From an uncultured Akkermansia sp. (GTDB lineage: Bacteria > Verrucomicrobiota > Verrucomicrobiia > Verrucomicrobiales > Akkermansiaceae), in the NCBI GenBank assembly GCA_904502165.1, contig CAJGDB010000054.1, positions 1 to 12,080 of the forward strand: DNA of 12,080 nt, in the 5' to 3' direction. Positions within the stretch are counted from its first letter, which is position 1; the number at the start of each line of letters is the position of its first letter. The notes under the pieces are model-generated. The model had not been told where the DNA came from, made no database searches, and saw only the letters and a list, made by a program, of their open reading frames with translations. Of the stretch, positions 6,109 through 12,080 are shown in pieces. A program made the translations under genes and the position numbers.

Positions 6109-7536
6109 TCAGGCCGCAGGCTTTTGCTCCGGGGCGGCGGCTTCTGCCGGTTGCTCTGCCTCTACCGGCTTGGCTTCACCTTCAGCCGGCTGTGCAGGCT
6201 GTTCCGGCTGTGCAGGTGCAGGGGGTGCCGGCTGATCTACCTCCATGGAGTTCTCGCCGATGTCGGAGTCAAGTGCTTCCTGCACGGCATCCATAGCTCC
6301 GTCAATCTGGGCTTCTGCGCTGGTGGTGATGCGGGTCAGCGTGGCGATTTCGTTTTCAAGTGTTCTCTGCAGGCGCTGGTAGTTCCGCAGACGCTTGGTA
6401 ATCTCATCGCGGGTGGCCTGGTTCTGCTCACGGATGGGGATGCGGTACTCATCAGGCAGAAGTTCCTTTCTGAGGCGCATGATGAGGTCGAGCGCGGCGT
6501 TGTTCTTAATCTTTGCTTCTGCGTCTTCCAGTTCGCCGTTAATCATGCTCTGGCGGATGTCGTCCATCTTCTCCCAGTACTGGTTAATCAGGGCCGGAAC
6601 CGTGCCGACTGCGGGATCAAGAGTTTCTCTTTCGGTACGCTTCAGAACATCGCGGACTTTTCTGATGCAGTAATCGAGCATCTTGATGTTACGCATGTTG
6701 GGAATGACCCACACCTTGGCGATATCTTCCCCTTCTTCCTGCAGTTTTCTGACCAGTTCATCGTACTGGCGCTTGTCCATATCGCTGGCAGCCTTGACTT
6801 TGGCGGGCGTATAGCGCTTGCGTACATTCTGTTCCTGGGTAAGTCTGGCAGACCAGTTCTTATCGAGCTTACGCAGGGTTCTCAGATAGCGTGCATGGGC
6901 ATCCTTGTATTCAGGAATACCCTGGTAGCGCTTACGCATAATCTCGTATTTATCAAGGCCGCCCACCTTGCGGGCCCCTTTTTTCTGCTTCATATCGACG
7001 AGCATGGCCTTGTAGGCAGCCTGACCATCGCGCATGTAGCGGTCTCGTTCATCTACGGAGATTTTGTCGAAGGTGAAGTCAGCGCCTTTTGCTTCGTTGA
7101 ATTCGGTCTGAAGCTGAGCAATTTTCAGGGCCCGGCGGTCCATGTCTTCCAACTGGCGTGTAATGCGGGTCTTGACGCTGTTGACCCGGCTGACCAGGGA
7201 ACGGGTAGGCTTGGTGATTTTTGCCAGCTCCGTATCCATGGTGGTCATCTTCTCACGCAGTCGCAGGGTTGCATCCTTGGCTTTTTCATCGACCTTGCGC
7301 TGCTCTTGCTGGGCGGGTGTTTCCTGGGCTGGCTGCTCCGTTGTGGCTGCGGGTTGTTCTGCTGTTGCAGCCGGGGTTTCCTGTTTTGCAGTATCATCAG
7401 CCGGAGCTTCAGCAGGAGTTGCTGCGGGTTGTTCTGCAGCCGGAGCCGGAGCCGGTGTTGCGGGGGATTCCTTACCTTCCTCGCCCTGAGCGATGGAGAT
7501 AGATAAAGCAAGCAGTGAGAAGAGCGTCTTTTTCAT
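6109..7536 (-). CDS. Large secreted coiled-coil-like protein with Pro/Ala/Glu/Gln-rich termini
   Basis: A 475-residue protein. The frame opens 20 codons earlier (7596), but MKKTLFSLLALSISIAQG at 7536 is a proper Sec signal peptide and the promoter at 7568-7596 rules out the longer start. Residues 20-80 form a low-complexity linker rich in P, A, E, T and Q that contains AEQPAAT twice (34-40 and 59-65). Residues about 81-426 are charged and helix-favouring, rich in K, R, E and D, with long heptad-like stretches. Residues 427-475 are again Pro/Ala/Glu-rich. I see no enzymatic motif and recognise no family. It heads the three-gene secreted cluster. The flexible ends around a helical rod suggest an envelope or surface structural role, but this is inference. 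Confidence 0.8.
   Translation of the reverse strand: MKKTLFSLLALSISIAQGEEGKESPATPAPAPAAEQPAATPAEAPADDTAKQETPAATAEQPAATTEQPAQETPAQQEQRKVDEKAKDATLRLREKMTTMDTELAKITKPTRSLVSRVNSVKTRITRQLEDMDRRALKIAQLQTEFNEAKGADFTFDKISVDERDRYMRDGQAAYKAMLVDMKQKKGARKVGGLDKYEIMRKRYQGIPEYKDAHARYLRTLRKLDKNWSARLTQEQNVRKRYTPAKVKAASDMDKRQYDELVRKLQEEGEDIAKVWVIPNMRNIKMLDYCIRKVRDVLKRTERETLDPAVGTVPALINQYWEKMDDIRQSMINGELEDAEAKIKNNAALDLIMRLRKELLPDEYRIPIREQNQATRDEITKRLRNYQRLQRTLENEIATLTRITTSAEAQIDGAMDAVQEALDSDIGENSMEVDQPAPPAPAQPEQPAQPAEGEAKPVEAEQPAEAAAPEQKPAA
7346..7437 (-). repeat. In-frame direct repeat in the low-complexity linker
   Basis: The 17-mer GCTGCGGGTTGTTCTGC (plus strand) occurs at 7346-7362 and again at 7421-7437. 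The spacing is exactly 75 bases, or 25 codons, so the copies are in frame. They encode the two AEQPAAT units of the secreted protein. This is consistent with linker growth by in-frame duplication. Confidence 0.75.
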
Positions 7537-7567
7537 GATGCTGTGGGGAAATCGTACTTCGGTAGAC

Positions 7568-7596
7568 ATACTAGCATATTCTTCTGCCGCATGCAA
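7568..7596 (-). promoter_or_regulatory. Promoter of the secreted gene cluster
   Basis: On the minus strand, TTGCAT (7596-7591), a 17-base spacer ending in TGC, then TAGTAT (7573-7568), which gives an extended -10. About 31 bases separate the -10 from the ATG at 7536. It shares the -10 context GCTAGTATGT with the rppH promoter. Confidence 0.6.
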
Positions 7597-7642
7597 ACAT
7601 CAAATGATTCAGTTGACAGGAAATCTTCATGTTCCTGATATG

Positions 7643-7670
7643 AAAAACGCTCCCGTGCAAGGGGAGCGTT
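7643..7670 (-). terminator. Rho-independent terminator of pyrD
   Basis: Read on the minus strand: AACGCTCCC (7670-7662), a 7-base loop, GGGAGCGTT (7654-7646), then a continuing T-run (TTT, 7645-7643). The 9-bp perfect stem followed by Ts lies 16 bases after the pyrD stop, and transcription from pyrD would end before the secreted cluster's own promoter. Confidence 0.88.
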
Positions 7671-7686
7671 GAAAAGAAAAAGGCTT

Positions 7687-8730
7687 TTAGCGCGCACATT
7701 GTTCCTTGATGGCCTGTGCAGCCCCGTGAACCAGGGGCGGTCCATTGTAGACGAAACCGCTGTAGAGCTGCACAAGAGAGGCTCCCGCCTTGATTTTTCT
7801 GACGGCGTCTTCCGGGGTGGTGATGCCGCCTACACCAATGATGGGGATGCTGCCCTGAAGTTCCTGGGCAAAGGCTTCAAGGGTTTCGTTGGCGCGGTCG
7901 TAGAGCGGTTTGCCGGACATGCCGCCGCTCTGGCAGGCATGCGGAGAATCCTGCACGCCTTCGCGTGTGGTGGTGGTGTTGGTGCAGATGAGACCATCCA
8001 GCTGGCTGTCCTGGAATACGCGGGCAAGGTCGCGAATTTGCGCTTCACTCATATCAGGAGAGACCTTCATGACCAGCGGTACGTAGCGACCGGTTTCGCT
8101 GGAAAGGTTGGCCTGTTCGCTCTTCATGAGGGCGAGCAGGTCTGCGGCGCTGTCTGCCTTGGCCAGGTCCTGCAGGTTGGGAACATTCGGGCAGGAGAAA
8201 TTGATGGCCACATAGTCGGCAACATCCCACACAGCCCGCAGGCATTCCAGATAGTCCTGGTGAGCTTCGCTGTTCGGGGTGGTCTTGTTCTTGCTGATAT
8301 TGACACCCAGTACCCCGTTGTACCGGCGGGTGCGGCGAATGTTTTCAACACCTTCATCCACACCGGGGTTGTTGATGCCCATGTGGTTGATGAGAGCCTG
8401 CTGCGGGATGCAGCGGAAGAGGCGGGGTTTGGGGTTGCCGGGCTGGGGACGGGGCGTGAGTGTGCCGACTTCCACAAAACCGAAACCAAGATGCCCGAAA
8501 GCGGCTATGGTATTGGCTTCCTTATCCATGCCGGCCGCAAGACCGACTCTGTTCGGGAATCGGAGACCCATGATGGTGACCGGGTCATCCACCGGCTTGG
8601 AGCCGATGCAGGCGGGTAGCAGGTGCAGTTTCTCTGCAGTGCGGAGCCCGGCCAGGGTGATTTTGTGTGCTGTTTCCGGTTCGAGGCAGAAAAGCAGCTT
8701 CTTGGCGAGATTGTAGAGGTGGGGTGACAC
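7687..8730 (-). CDS. pyrD: Dihydroorotate dehydrogenase (quinone), class 2 type, with an atypical Cys
   Basis: Oxidises dihydroorotate to orotate with FMN in pyrimidine synthesis; class 2 enzymes pass electrons to membrane quinones. The 347 residues and the N-terminal helical extension (LYNLAKKLLFCLEPETAHK) fit class 2. Family motifs include GLAAGMDKE with K70, VGTLTPRPQPGNPKPRLFR (88-106), NHMGINNPG, LGVNISKNKTTP, NTTTTREG, GVGGITTPEDA and LYSGFVYNGPP. The active-site loop reads NFSCPNVPN with Cys180 where class 2 enzymes carry the catalytic Ser; Cys is the class 1 residue. Translation starts at GTG 8730, since an in-frame stop lies just upstream and no nearby ATG fits. No Shine-Dalgarno is seen. 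It begins 34 bases after the sugar epimerase, probably in one transcript. Confidence 0.94.
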   Translation of the reverse strand: MSPHLYNLAKKLLFCLEPETAHKITLAGLRTAEKLHLLPACIGSKPVDDPVTIMGLRFPNRVGLAAGMDKEANTIAAFGHLGFGFVEVGTLTPRPQPGNPKPRLFRCIPQQALINHMGINNPGVDEGVENIRRTRRYNGVLGVNISKNKTTPNSEAHQDYLECLRAVWDVADYVAINFSCPNVPNLQDLAKADSAADLLALMKSEQANLSSETGRYVPLVMKVSPDMSEAQIRDLARVFQDSQLDGLICTNTTTTREGVQDSPHACQSGGMSGKPLYDRANETLEAFAQELQGSIPIIGVGGITTPEDAVRKIKAGASLVQLYSGFVYNGPPLVHGAAQAIKEQCAR

Positions 8731-8764
8731 GAATGTGGTTGGTTAAGTGAAAGGAGGAATCTGT

Positions 8765-9796
8765 TTACATGTGGAAGGTTTTGCCGTAGTGCTCCAGGAA
8801 CCAGTCGGCAAAGCGGGGGAGGGCTTCTTCATAATCCCAGACGGGGGAATACGCCAGCTCTCGTTCCAGTTTTGAGGTGTCGGCATACAGCTCGACCAGC
8901 TCTCCTACAACAAGCGGGCTGGTCGGGTCCATCTGGACCTCTGTGGTGCGGCCCAGAGCGTGTTCCATCGCCTGGGTGAAGGACATGAGGGACACGGGCT
9001 TGCCGCGGCCCACGTTGTAGAGGGCAAAGGGAACTCCGTCAGCAGCGTAGGGCTGGCTGGACATGGCGGCAGACATGCCTTCAAGCAGGTCGTCGATGTA
9101 GGTGAAGTCCCGCACCATGTGGCCGTTGTTCATGATACGCACGCGGCGTCCCTTCATGATGCGGTCTGCCATCTGCATGGGTACGGAGTCTGGGCGGCTC
9201 CAGGGCCCATAGACGCAGAACAAACGGAAGATGGTGACCGGCATGCCGTAGGACTTGGAGTAGGTGTAGCAGAGCAGTTCTGCCGAGCGCTTGGAGGCGG
9301 CATACATGTTCAGCGGGGTGTCTACATGGTCATCTTCCTTCAGGGGAGCGGTGGCCATGGCCCCGTACACGGTGGAGCTGGAGGAGAAGAAGAAGTGCTG
9401 CACACCATACAGGCGGGCAATTTCCAGCATGTTCATGGTGCCGGTTACGTTGGTCTCGTAGAACTTTGCCGGCTTCATGCTGGCTGTTGCCGTGCCGGTG
9501 AGGGCTGCCAGATGAATGATGATGTCAAAACTTTCCTTTTTGCAGAGCTCATCCACGGAGTTGCGGTCCAGCACATCCATCATGATGAAACGGAATCCGC
9601 TACGCCCCTTGATTTCCTTGAGCGGCGCGATATCGTCAACGGATATGCCCAGAAGGTTCAGGCGGGCGTATTTGATTTCCAGATCTTTGTTGTTGCAGAT
9701 ATTATCAATGCCAATGACCTGGCTTCCATTATCAATCAGACGATTGACAACATGGTAGCCGATAAAGCCTGCTGCTCCGGTGACAAGGATTTTCAT
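8765..9796 (-). CDS. NAD-dependent sugar epimerase, UDP-glucuronate 4-epimerase-like
   Basis: A 343-residue extended short-chain dehydrogenase that inverts or modifies nucleotide sugars for cell-surface polysaccharides. The Rossmann motif GAAGFIG (7-13), the NAD-ribose acidic D31, SSSSTVYG (138-145) and the catalytic pair Y165/K169 in MYAASK are all present. RLFCVYGPWSRPD (191-203) and RDFTYIDD (229-236) are characteristic of the UDP-glucuronate 4-epimerase branch, and the C-terminus (ELYADTSKLERELAYSP) fits too. UDP-glucose 4-epimerase or a dehydratase of the same superfamily remain possible. No glycosyltransferases are adjacent, so the glycan it serves is unknown. It has its own upstream promoter (9841-9868) and is followed by pyrD. 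Confidence 0.88.
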   Translation of the reverse strand: MKILVTGAAGFIGYHVVNRLIDNGSQVIGIDNICNNKDLEIKYARLNLLGISVDDIAPLKEIKGRSGFRFIMMDVLDRNSVDELCKKESFDIIIHLAALTGTATASMKPAKFYETNVTGTMNMLEIARLYGVQHFFFSSSSTVYGAMATAPLKEDDHVDTPLNMYAASKRSAELLCYTYSKSYGMPVTIFRLFCVYGPWSRPDSVPMQMADRIMKGRRVRIMNNGHMVRDFTYIDDLLEGMSAAMSSQPYAADGVPFALYNVGRGKPVSLMSFTQAMEHALGRTTEVQMDPTSPLVVGELVELYADTSKLERELAYSPVWDYEEALPRFADWFLEHYGKTFHM

Positions 9797-9840
9797 GATT
9801 CTGAACGTTAGAGGTAGAGAAAAGGTTTATTGTGCGCGGT

Positions 9841-9868
9841 ATTGTACCAAATGCACGTTGAAAAGCAA
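9841..9868 (-). promoter_or_regulatory. Promoter of the epimerase gene
   Basis: On the minus strand, TTGCTT (9868-9863), a 16-base spacer, then TACAAT (9846-9841). The -10 is close to consensus and lies 44 bases upstream of the ATG at 9796. It sits just after the stop of the preceding hydrolase gene, and no clear terminator separates the two. Confidence 0.55.
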
Positions 9869-9874
9869 TACTTT

Positions 9875-10744
9875 TTATTCCTCTTCAACTACCTGTGTAA
9901 CGCTGCCGATGGCCGGGCAGCTGAATTCTACCACATCGCCCGGCTTCAGGTAGCGGGGCGGATTCATTCCCATGGCAACGCCGCCGGGTGTGCCGGTGGA
10001 AACAACATCCCCGGGGTTCAGGGTCATGAACTGCGAGACATAGGCCACGAGCTGGGCCACGGGCATGATGAGCTGGGAGGTGTTGGCTTTCTGGCGCATT
10101 TCTCCGTTTACTTTCAGCTCGAGTTCAAGGTTGTCCGGGTCGGGGATTTCATCTTTTGTGACAAATACCGGGCCGAATGGTGCAAATGTATCGTAGCTCT
10201 TGCCTTTGGTCCATTGACCACCATGTTCCAGTTGGTAGGAGCGCTCCGAATAATCGCACATGAGGGTATAGCCGACGATGGCTCGGCGGGCCTCTGCTTC
10301 TGTGGCGCGGTGCAGGGTATCACCAATGATGACTGCCAGCTCCACTTCGTAGTCGAGCTTGTCTGCCCCCGCCGGATTCAGGACATAGGAAAGGTCAGAA
10401 GAGATGGCGGAGGTAGCCTTGAGAAAGAGCGATGGCTCGGTTGGAATGTCTCCGCTGAATTCCCGGGCGTGGTCTGCATAGCATTTACCGAGGCAGGCCA
10501 GGGTGCAGGGCTGTACATGCAGGGCGCTTGATACGGCGAGCCCCTTGTCATCAACCGGCACTCCATCTGCTGCGCCTTTTGAAATCCAGGTCTCGATTTC
10601 CTTGCGGAGCTTCTTGCCCCCGGGCAGCATGGCGGCCCAGAGTTGCTCGTCCTGAGCTGTTACATCAATAAAGCAGCCACGTTTGGGAACCCAGAGGCCG
10701 ATGGTGCTCTCTCCTTCTTCGTCTACGTAGTATTGAAGTCTCAT
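9875..10744 (-). CDS. Fumarylacetoacetate hydrolase family protein
   Basis: A 289-residue protein with a short N-terminal region (1-75) and a C-terminal FAH catalytic domain. Visible motifs are GKCYADHAREF (86-96; the HxxE-type active-site region), PSLFLKATSAI (104-114), the metal ligands E133 and E135 in DYEVELAVIIG with D164 in CDYSERS, KSYDTFAPFGP (182-192), VSTGTPGGVAMG and LKPGDVVEF. Such enzymes use Mg or Ca to cleave C-C bonds in acylpyruvates, decarboxylate oxaloacetate, or isomerise and hydrolyse aromatic breakdown products; the sequence alone does not choose among these. It begins 11 bases after the upstream secreted protein and is probably cotranscribed with it. No Shine-Dalgarno is visible. 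Confidence 0.9.
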   Translation of the reverse strand: MRLQYYVDEEGESTIGLWVPKRGCFIDVTAQDEQLWAAMLPGGKKLRKEIETWISKGAADGVPVDDKGLAVSSALHVQPCTLACLGKCYADHAREFSGDIPTEPSLFLKATSAISSDLSYVLNPAGADKLDYEVELAVIIGDTLHRATEAEARRAIVGYTLMCDYSERSYQLEHGGQWTKGKSYDTFAPFGPVFVTKDEIPDPDNLELELKVNGEMRQKANTSQLIMPVAQLVAYVSQFMTLNPGDVVSTGTPGGVAMGMNPPRYLKPGDVVEFSCPAIGSVTQVVEEE

Positions 10745-10755
10745 GATATGGAAAT

Positions 10756-11439
10756 TTACATGGCATCCCAGCCACTGATGGTATCGGGCACATCATCGAG
10801 CTTGGGCAGCCCTTCCGGTACGGCAATATCCGGCACAGGGGCAGCGCTTCCTGTTTCTTCCTCCGGGGTGAAGGATTCCGGCTGGGGAACAGAAAGTTCT
10901 TCAAAGACGGGGCGTTGCACTTTTTCTGCCTGTTTCTGCAGCATGGCCTGTTTTTCGCGCCTGGCCTGTACCTCCGGGGGAACATATCCCAGGTCAATGG
11001 TCTCTCCGCTCAGGGTAAAGGTTTCCTGTTCCGGTGCCACTTCTTCTTCTTCTTCTTCAGGGGCTGCGGCAATGCTACGGTATTTGTACACGTAGTCTCC
11101 CTTTTTCACAATGCCGGAGCGGATGTCTGCGGCGATGATGCTGGATTGCGCGTGCTGGGCCGAGGAAACAACAAGGTTAGCCATGCGGCTTGTCGTGCCG
11201 TCATCCGGGTGGGTGATGAGTACGCTTCCTTCTTCCGGGCGGGGGCCGATAATACGAATCAGAGCAAATTCGTCATCGGGAAACACCTGGTGCACAGAGC
11301 CCAGATACAGCGGTGGCTGGGCTGGTTCTCCGGTGTTCTGCGGGCTGGGCTCCCGGGTGGTCTGGTGCTGGTTTTGGCTGCATGATATCTGCAGGGCGCA
11401 TACCAGCATCAGCAGGAGAGGTGACAGCGTGTGCTTCAT
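10756..11439 (-). CDS. Secreted, lipoprotein-like protein with an acidic C-terminal half
   Basis: A 227-residue protein. A longer frame exists (to 11475), but MKHTLSPLLLMLVCALQISC at 11439 gives a signal peptide and places a candidate lipid-modified Cys at residue 20. The lipobox QISC is imperfect because -3 is Gln and Leu is at -4. Residues 44-120 look like a small beta-rich domain (LGSVHQVFPDDEFALIRI, then VKKGDYVYKY), loosely like FlgT C-terminal or similar barrel domains. EEEEEE at 128-133 is followed by a charged, Pro-rich tail with no motif. The -10 box ends 7 bases before this ATG, so the message may be leaderless. It is 11 bases from the hydrolase gene and divergent from rppH. The function is unknown. 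Confidence 0.75.
   Translation of the reverse strand: MKHTLSPLLLMLVCALQISCSQNQHQTTREPSPQNTGEPAQPPLYLGSVHQVFPDDEFALIRIIGPRPEEGSVLITHPDDGTTSRMANLVVSSAQHAQSSIIAADIRSGIVKKGDYVYKYRSIAAAPEEEEEEVAPEQETFTLSGETIDLGYVPPEVQARREKQAMLQKQAEKVQRPVFEELSVPQPESFTPEEETGSAAPVPDIAVPEGLPKLDDVPDTISGWDAM
11041..11058. repeat. Trinucleotide repeat (TTC)6
   Basis: Six perfect TTC units on the plus strand, read as GAA on the minus strand, encode EEEEEE in the lipoprotein-like protein. Length change by slippage would alter the Glu count but not the frame, so it is not an on/off phase switch. Confidence 0.9.
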
Positions 11440-11446
11440 ACGCCCC

Positions 11447-11475
11447 AGACTACCACATTGCACGCCCCTAGTCAA
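11447..11475 (-). promoter_or_regulatory. Promoter of the lipoprotein-like gene and hydrolase
   Basis: On the minus strand, TTGACT (11475-11470), a 17-base spacer, then TAGTCT (11452-11447). Only 7 bases separate the -10 from the ATG at 11439, so the predicted transcript would start at or very near the start codon. Confidence 0.5.
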
Positions 11476-11476
11476 G

Positions 11477-11495
11477 TTGCAAGATATTCTTGCAA
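11477..11495. promoter_or_regulatory. Palindrome between divergent promoters, candidate operator
   Basis: A perfect inverted repeat, TTGCAAGA (11477-11484), TAT, TCTTGCAA (11488-11495). The right arm contains the -35 box of rppH, and the left arm begins 2 bases from the -35 of the lipoprotein-like gene. An 8-3-8 dyad fits a dimeric helix-turn-helix regulator, which could control both directions. No regulator gene is in the window. Confidence 0.5.
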
Positions 11496-11518
11496 TGCTG
11501 TATGAAGAATGCTAGTAT
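11490..11518 (+). promoter_or_regulatory. Promoter of rppH
   Basis: TTGCAA (11490-11495), a 17-base spacer ending in TGC, then TAGTAT (11513-11518), an extended -10. The predicted transcript starts about 20 bases before the ATG at 11544. The -10 context is the same as at the secreted cluster promoter. Confidence 0.6.
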
Positions 11519-11543
11519 GTGTGCGTACACACCCGATTCATTT

Positions 11544-12014
11544 ATGCCCGGTACCTCTGAATTATACCGTCCCAATGCCGCTATCATCTACCAGCGTTCT
11601 GATGGTCGCGTGCTGCTTTGCGAGCGCGTAAAGCCTGCCGGAGCCTGGCAGTTCCCGCAGGGGGGCATCAAGAAGGGTGAGTCTGCTATGGATGCCGCCT
11701 GCCGTGAGGGGATGGAGGAAACCGGATTCCGCCCGAATGAGTACGAAGTCATCGGTGCCCGGGGCCCGTATCGCTACGATTATCCGCCCAAAGAACGTGA
11801 GCGGGTGTTCCGTAAGCGCGGTATACCCTACGCCGGGCAGGAACAGCATTATTTCTTGTGCCTGATGCATAGTGATACAGCTGAACCCTGGCTTGATAAT
11901 AAGGAATTCCGCGATTACAAGTGGGTCATGCCGGAGGAGGTTGATATCAGCGCTCTGCCTGATTTCAAGCGAGCCGTGTACGAACAGGTGTTGCGTGATT
12001 TCTTTAAGGTGTAA
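11544..12014 (+). CDS. rppH: RNA pyrophosphohydrolase (Nudix)
   Basis: RppH removes pyrophosphate from the 5' triphosphate end of mRNA, which prepares it for decay by ribonucleases. The 156-residue product is of family length. It starts with YRPNAAIIYQR and carries the RppH signature WQFPQGGI and a Nudix box that runs GGIKKGESAMDAACREGMEE then TGF, matching GX5EX7REUXEEXGU except that a Gly occupies the usual bulky hydrophobic position after RE. QEQHYFLCLM and the C-terminal FKRAVYEQVLRDF are also typical. The frame extends to 11490, but that start lies inside the promoter, so 11544 is preferred; no Shine-Dalgarno is visible. The stop TAA shares its last base with the start of the next gene. 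Diadenosine polyphosphate hydrolysis is a related possible activity. Confidence 0.93.
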   Translation: MPGTSELYRPNAAIIYQRSDGRVLLCERVKPAGAWQFPQGGIKKGESAMDAACREGMEETGFRPNEYEVIGARGPYRYDYPPKERERVFRKRGIPYAGQEQHYFLCLMHSDTAEPWLDNKEFRDYKWVMPEEVDISALPDFKRAVYEQVLRDFFKV

Positions 12015-12080
12015 TGCAGCCGATAGCTTATATACGCAGTCCTTTTGCTGAGAAATTCGGCGTGCCGCGCCAGGGCAATC
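12014..12080 (+). CDS. trmO: tRNA (t6A37) methyltransferase TrmO-like, 5' fragment
   Basis: The first 22 codons are visible and the gene runs off the window. MQPIAYIRSPFAEKFGVPRQ matches the N-terminus of the TrmO (TsaA/YaeB) family, whose members open with an I-x-x-I-R-S-P-(F/Y)-x-x-K-F-x-x-P-R-Q pattern. TrmO adds a methyl group to N6-threonylcarbamoyladenosine at position 37 of certain tRNAs, using S-adenosylmethionine. The ATG overlaps the rppH stop (TAATG), with AAGG just upstream, which suggests translational coupling. Only the N-terminal motif can be judged. Confidence 0.85.
   Translation, partial: MQPIAYIRSPFAEKFGVPRQGN

Noticed and set aside
7346..7437. Possible CRISPR or tandem array
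   Set aside because: There are only two copies, in frame within a coding low-complexity linker.
5728..7506. Long plus-strand open frame (592 codons) opposite the secreted genes
   Set aside because: It is antisense to two genes with good signal peptides and a promoter. Its translation is rich in Cys, Phe, Gly and Leu without domains, as expected from the complement of Ala/Glu/Gln-rich coding DNA.
7537..7596. 20-residue N-terminal extension of the large secreted protein
   Set aside because: It would start inside the promoter -35 and would bury the signal peptide.
11041..11058. (TTC)6 tract as a phase-variation switch
   Set aside because: Trinucleotide slippage keeps the frame, and the tract is internal to the gene rather than in a promoter.
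11490..11543. 18-residue N-terminal extension of RppH
   Set aside because: It would start within the -35 box and palindrome; family similarity begins after Met at 11544.

Overview
The window is a dense bacterial chromosomal segment of roughly 55% GC by eye. It carries ordinary housekeeping genes mixed with small secreted proteins I cannot assign. The gene families, the loose use of Shine-Dalgarno sequences and the style of the small secreted proteins suggest Verrucomicrobiota, perhaps an Akkermansia relative. That placement is inference from general impression, not from a marker gene. I see no tRNA, rRNA, insertion sequence, phage gene or CRISPR array, and no gene-free stretch above 300 bases.

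Positions 1-2300 are read on the plus strand. A leader region holds a hairpin and a possible 14-codon upstream ORF. It is followed by hemB (porphobilinogen synthase, the Zn-cysteine-free type) and a membrane-anchored endonuclease/exonuclease/phosphatase protein. A hairpin at 2301-2334 separates this block from the convergent genes on the minus strand.

Positions 2358-7536 are read on the minus strand. In transcription order they are three consecutive secreted proteins of unknown function (7536 down to 5222), a DUF1015 protein, and a type I phosphoglycerate dehydrogenase (serA). The three secreted genes are tightly packed, and the second and third overlap by four bases and look like distant paralogs. 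DUF1015 plus serA is a recurring pair that points to serine metabolism.

Positions 7687-9796, also minus strand, hold a UDP-glucuronate-4-epimerase-like sugar epimerase followed by pyrD, which ends in a clear terminator. The PyrD has a class 2 scaffold but a cysteine where class 2 enzymes have the catalytic serine.

Positions 9875-11439 (minus) hold a secreted, lipoprotein-like protein and a fumarylacetoacetate-hydrolase-family enzyme, 11 bases apart. Divergent from them, on the plus strand, are rppH (Nudix RNA pyrophosphohydrolase) and the first 22 codons of a TrmO-like tRNA methyltransferase, which overlaps the rppH stop. The divergent intergenic region carries two face-to-face promoters and a perfect 8-3-8 palindrome.

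No defence island or mobile system is present. The best candidates for new biology are the three-gene secreted cluster, the DUF1015-serA pair, the PyrD active-site substitution, the shared promoter motif, the divergent operator-like palindrome, and the leader ORF before hemB.
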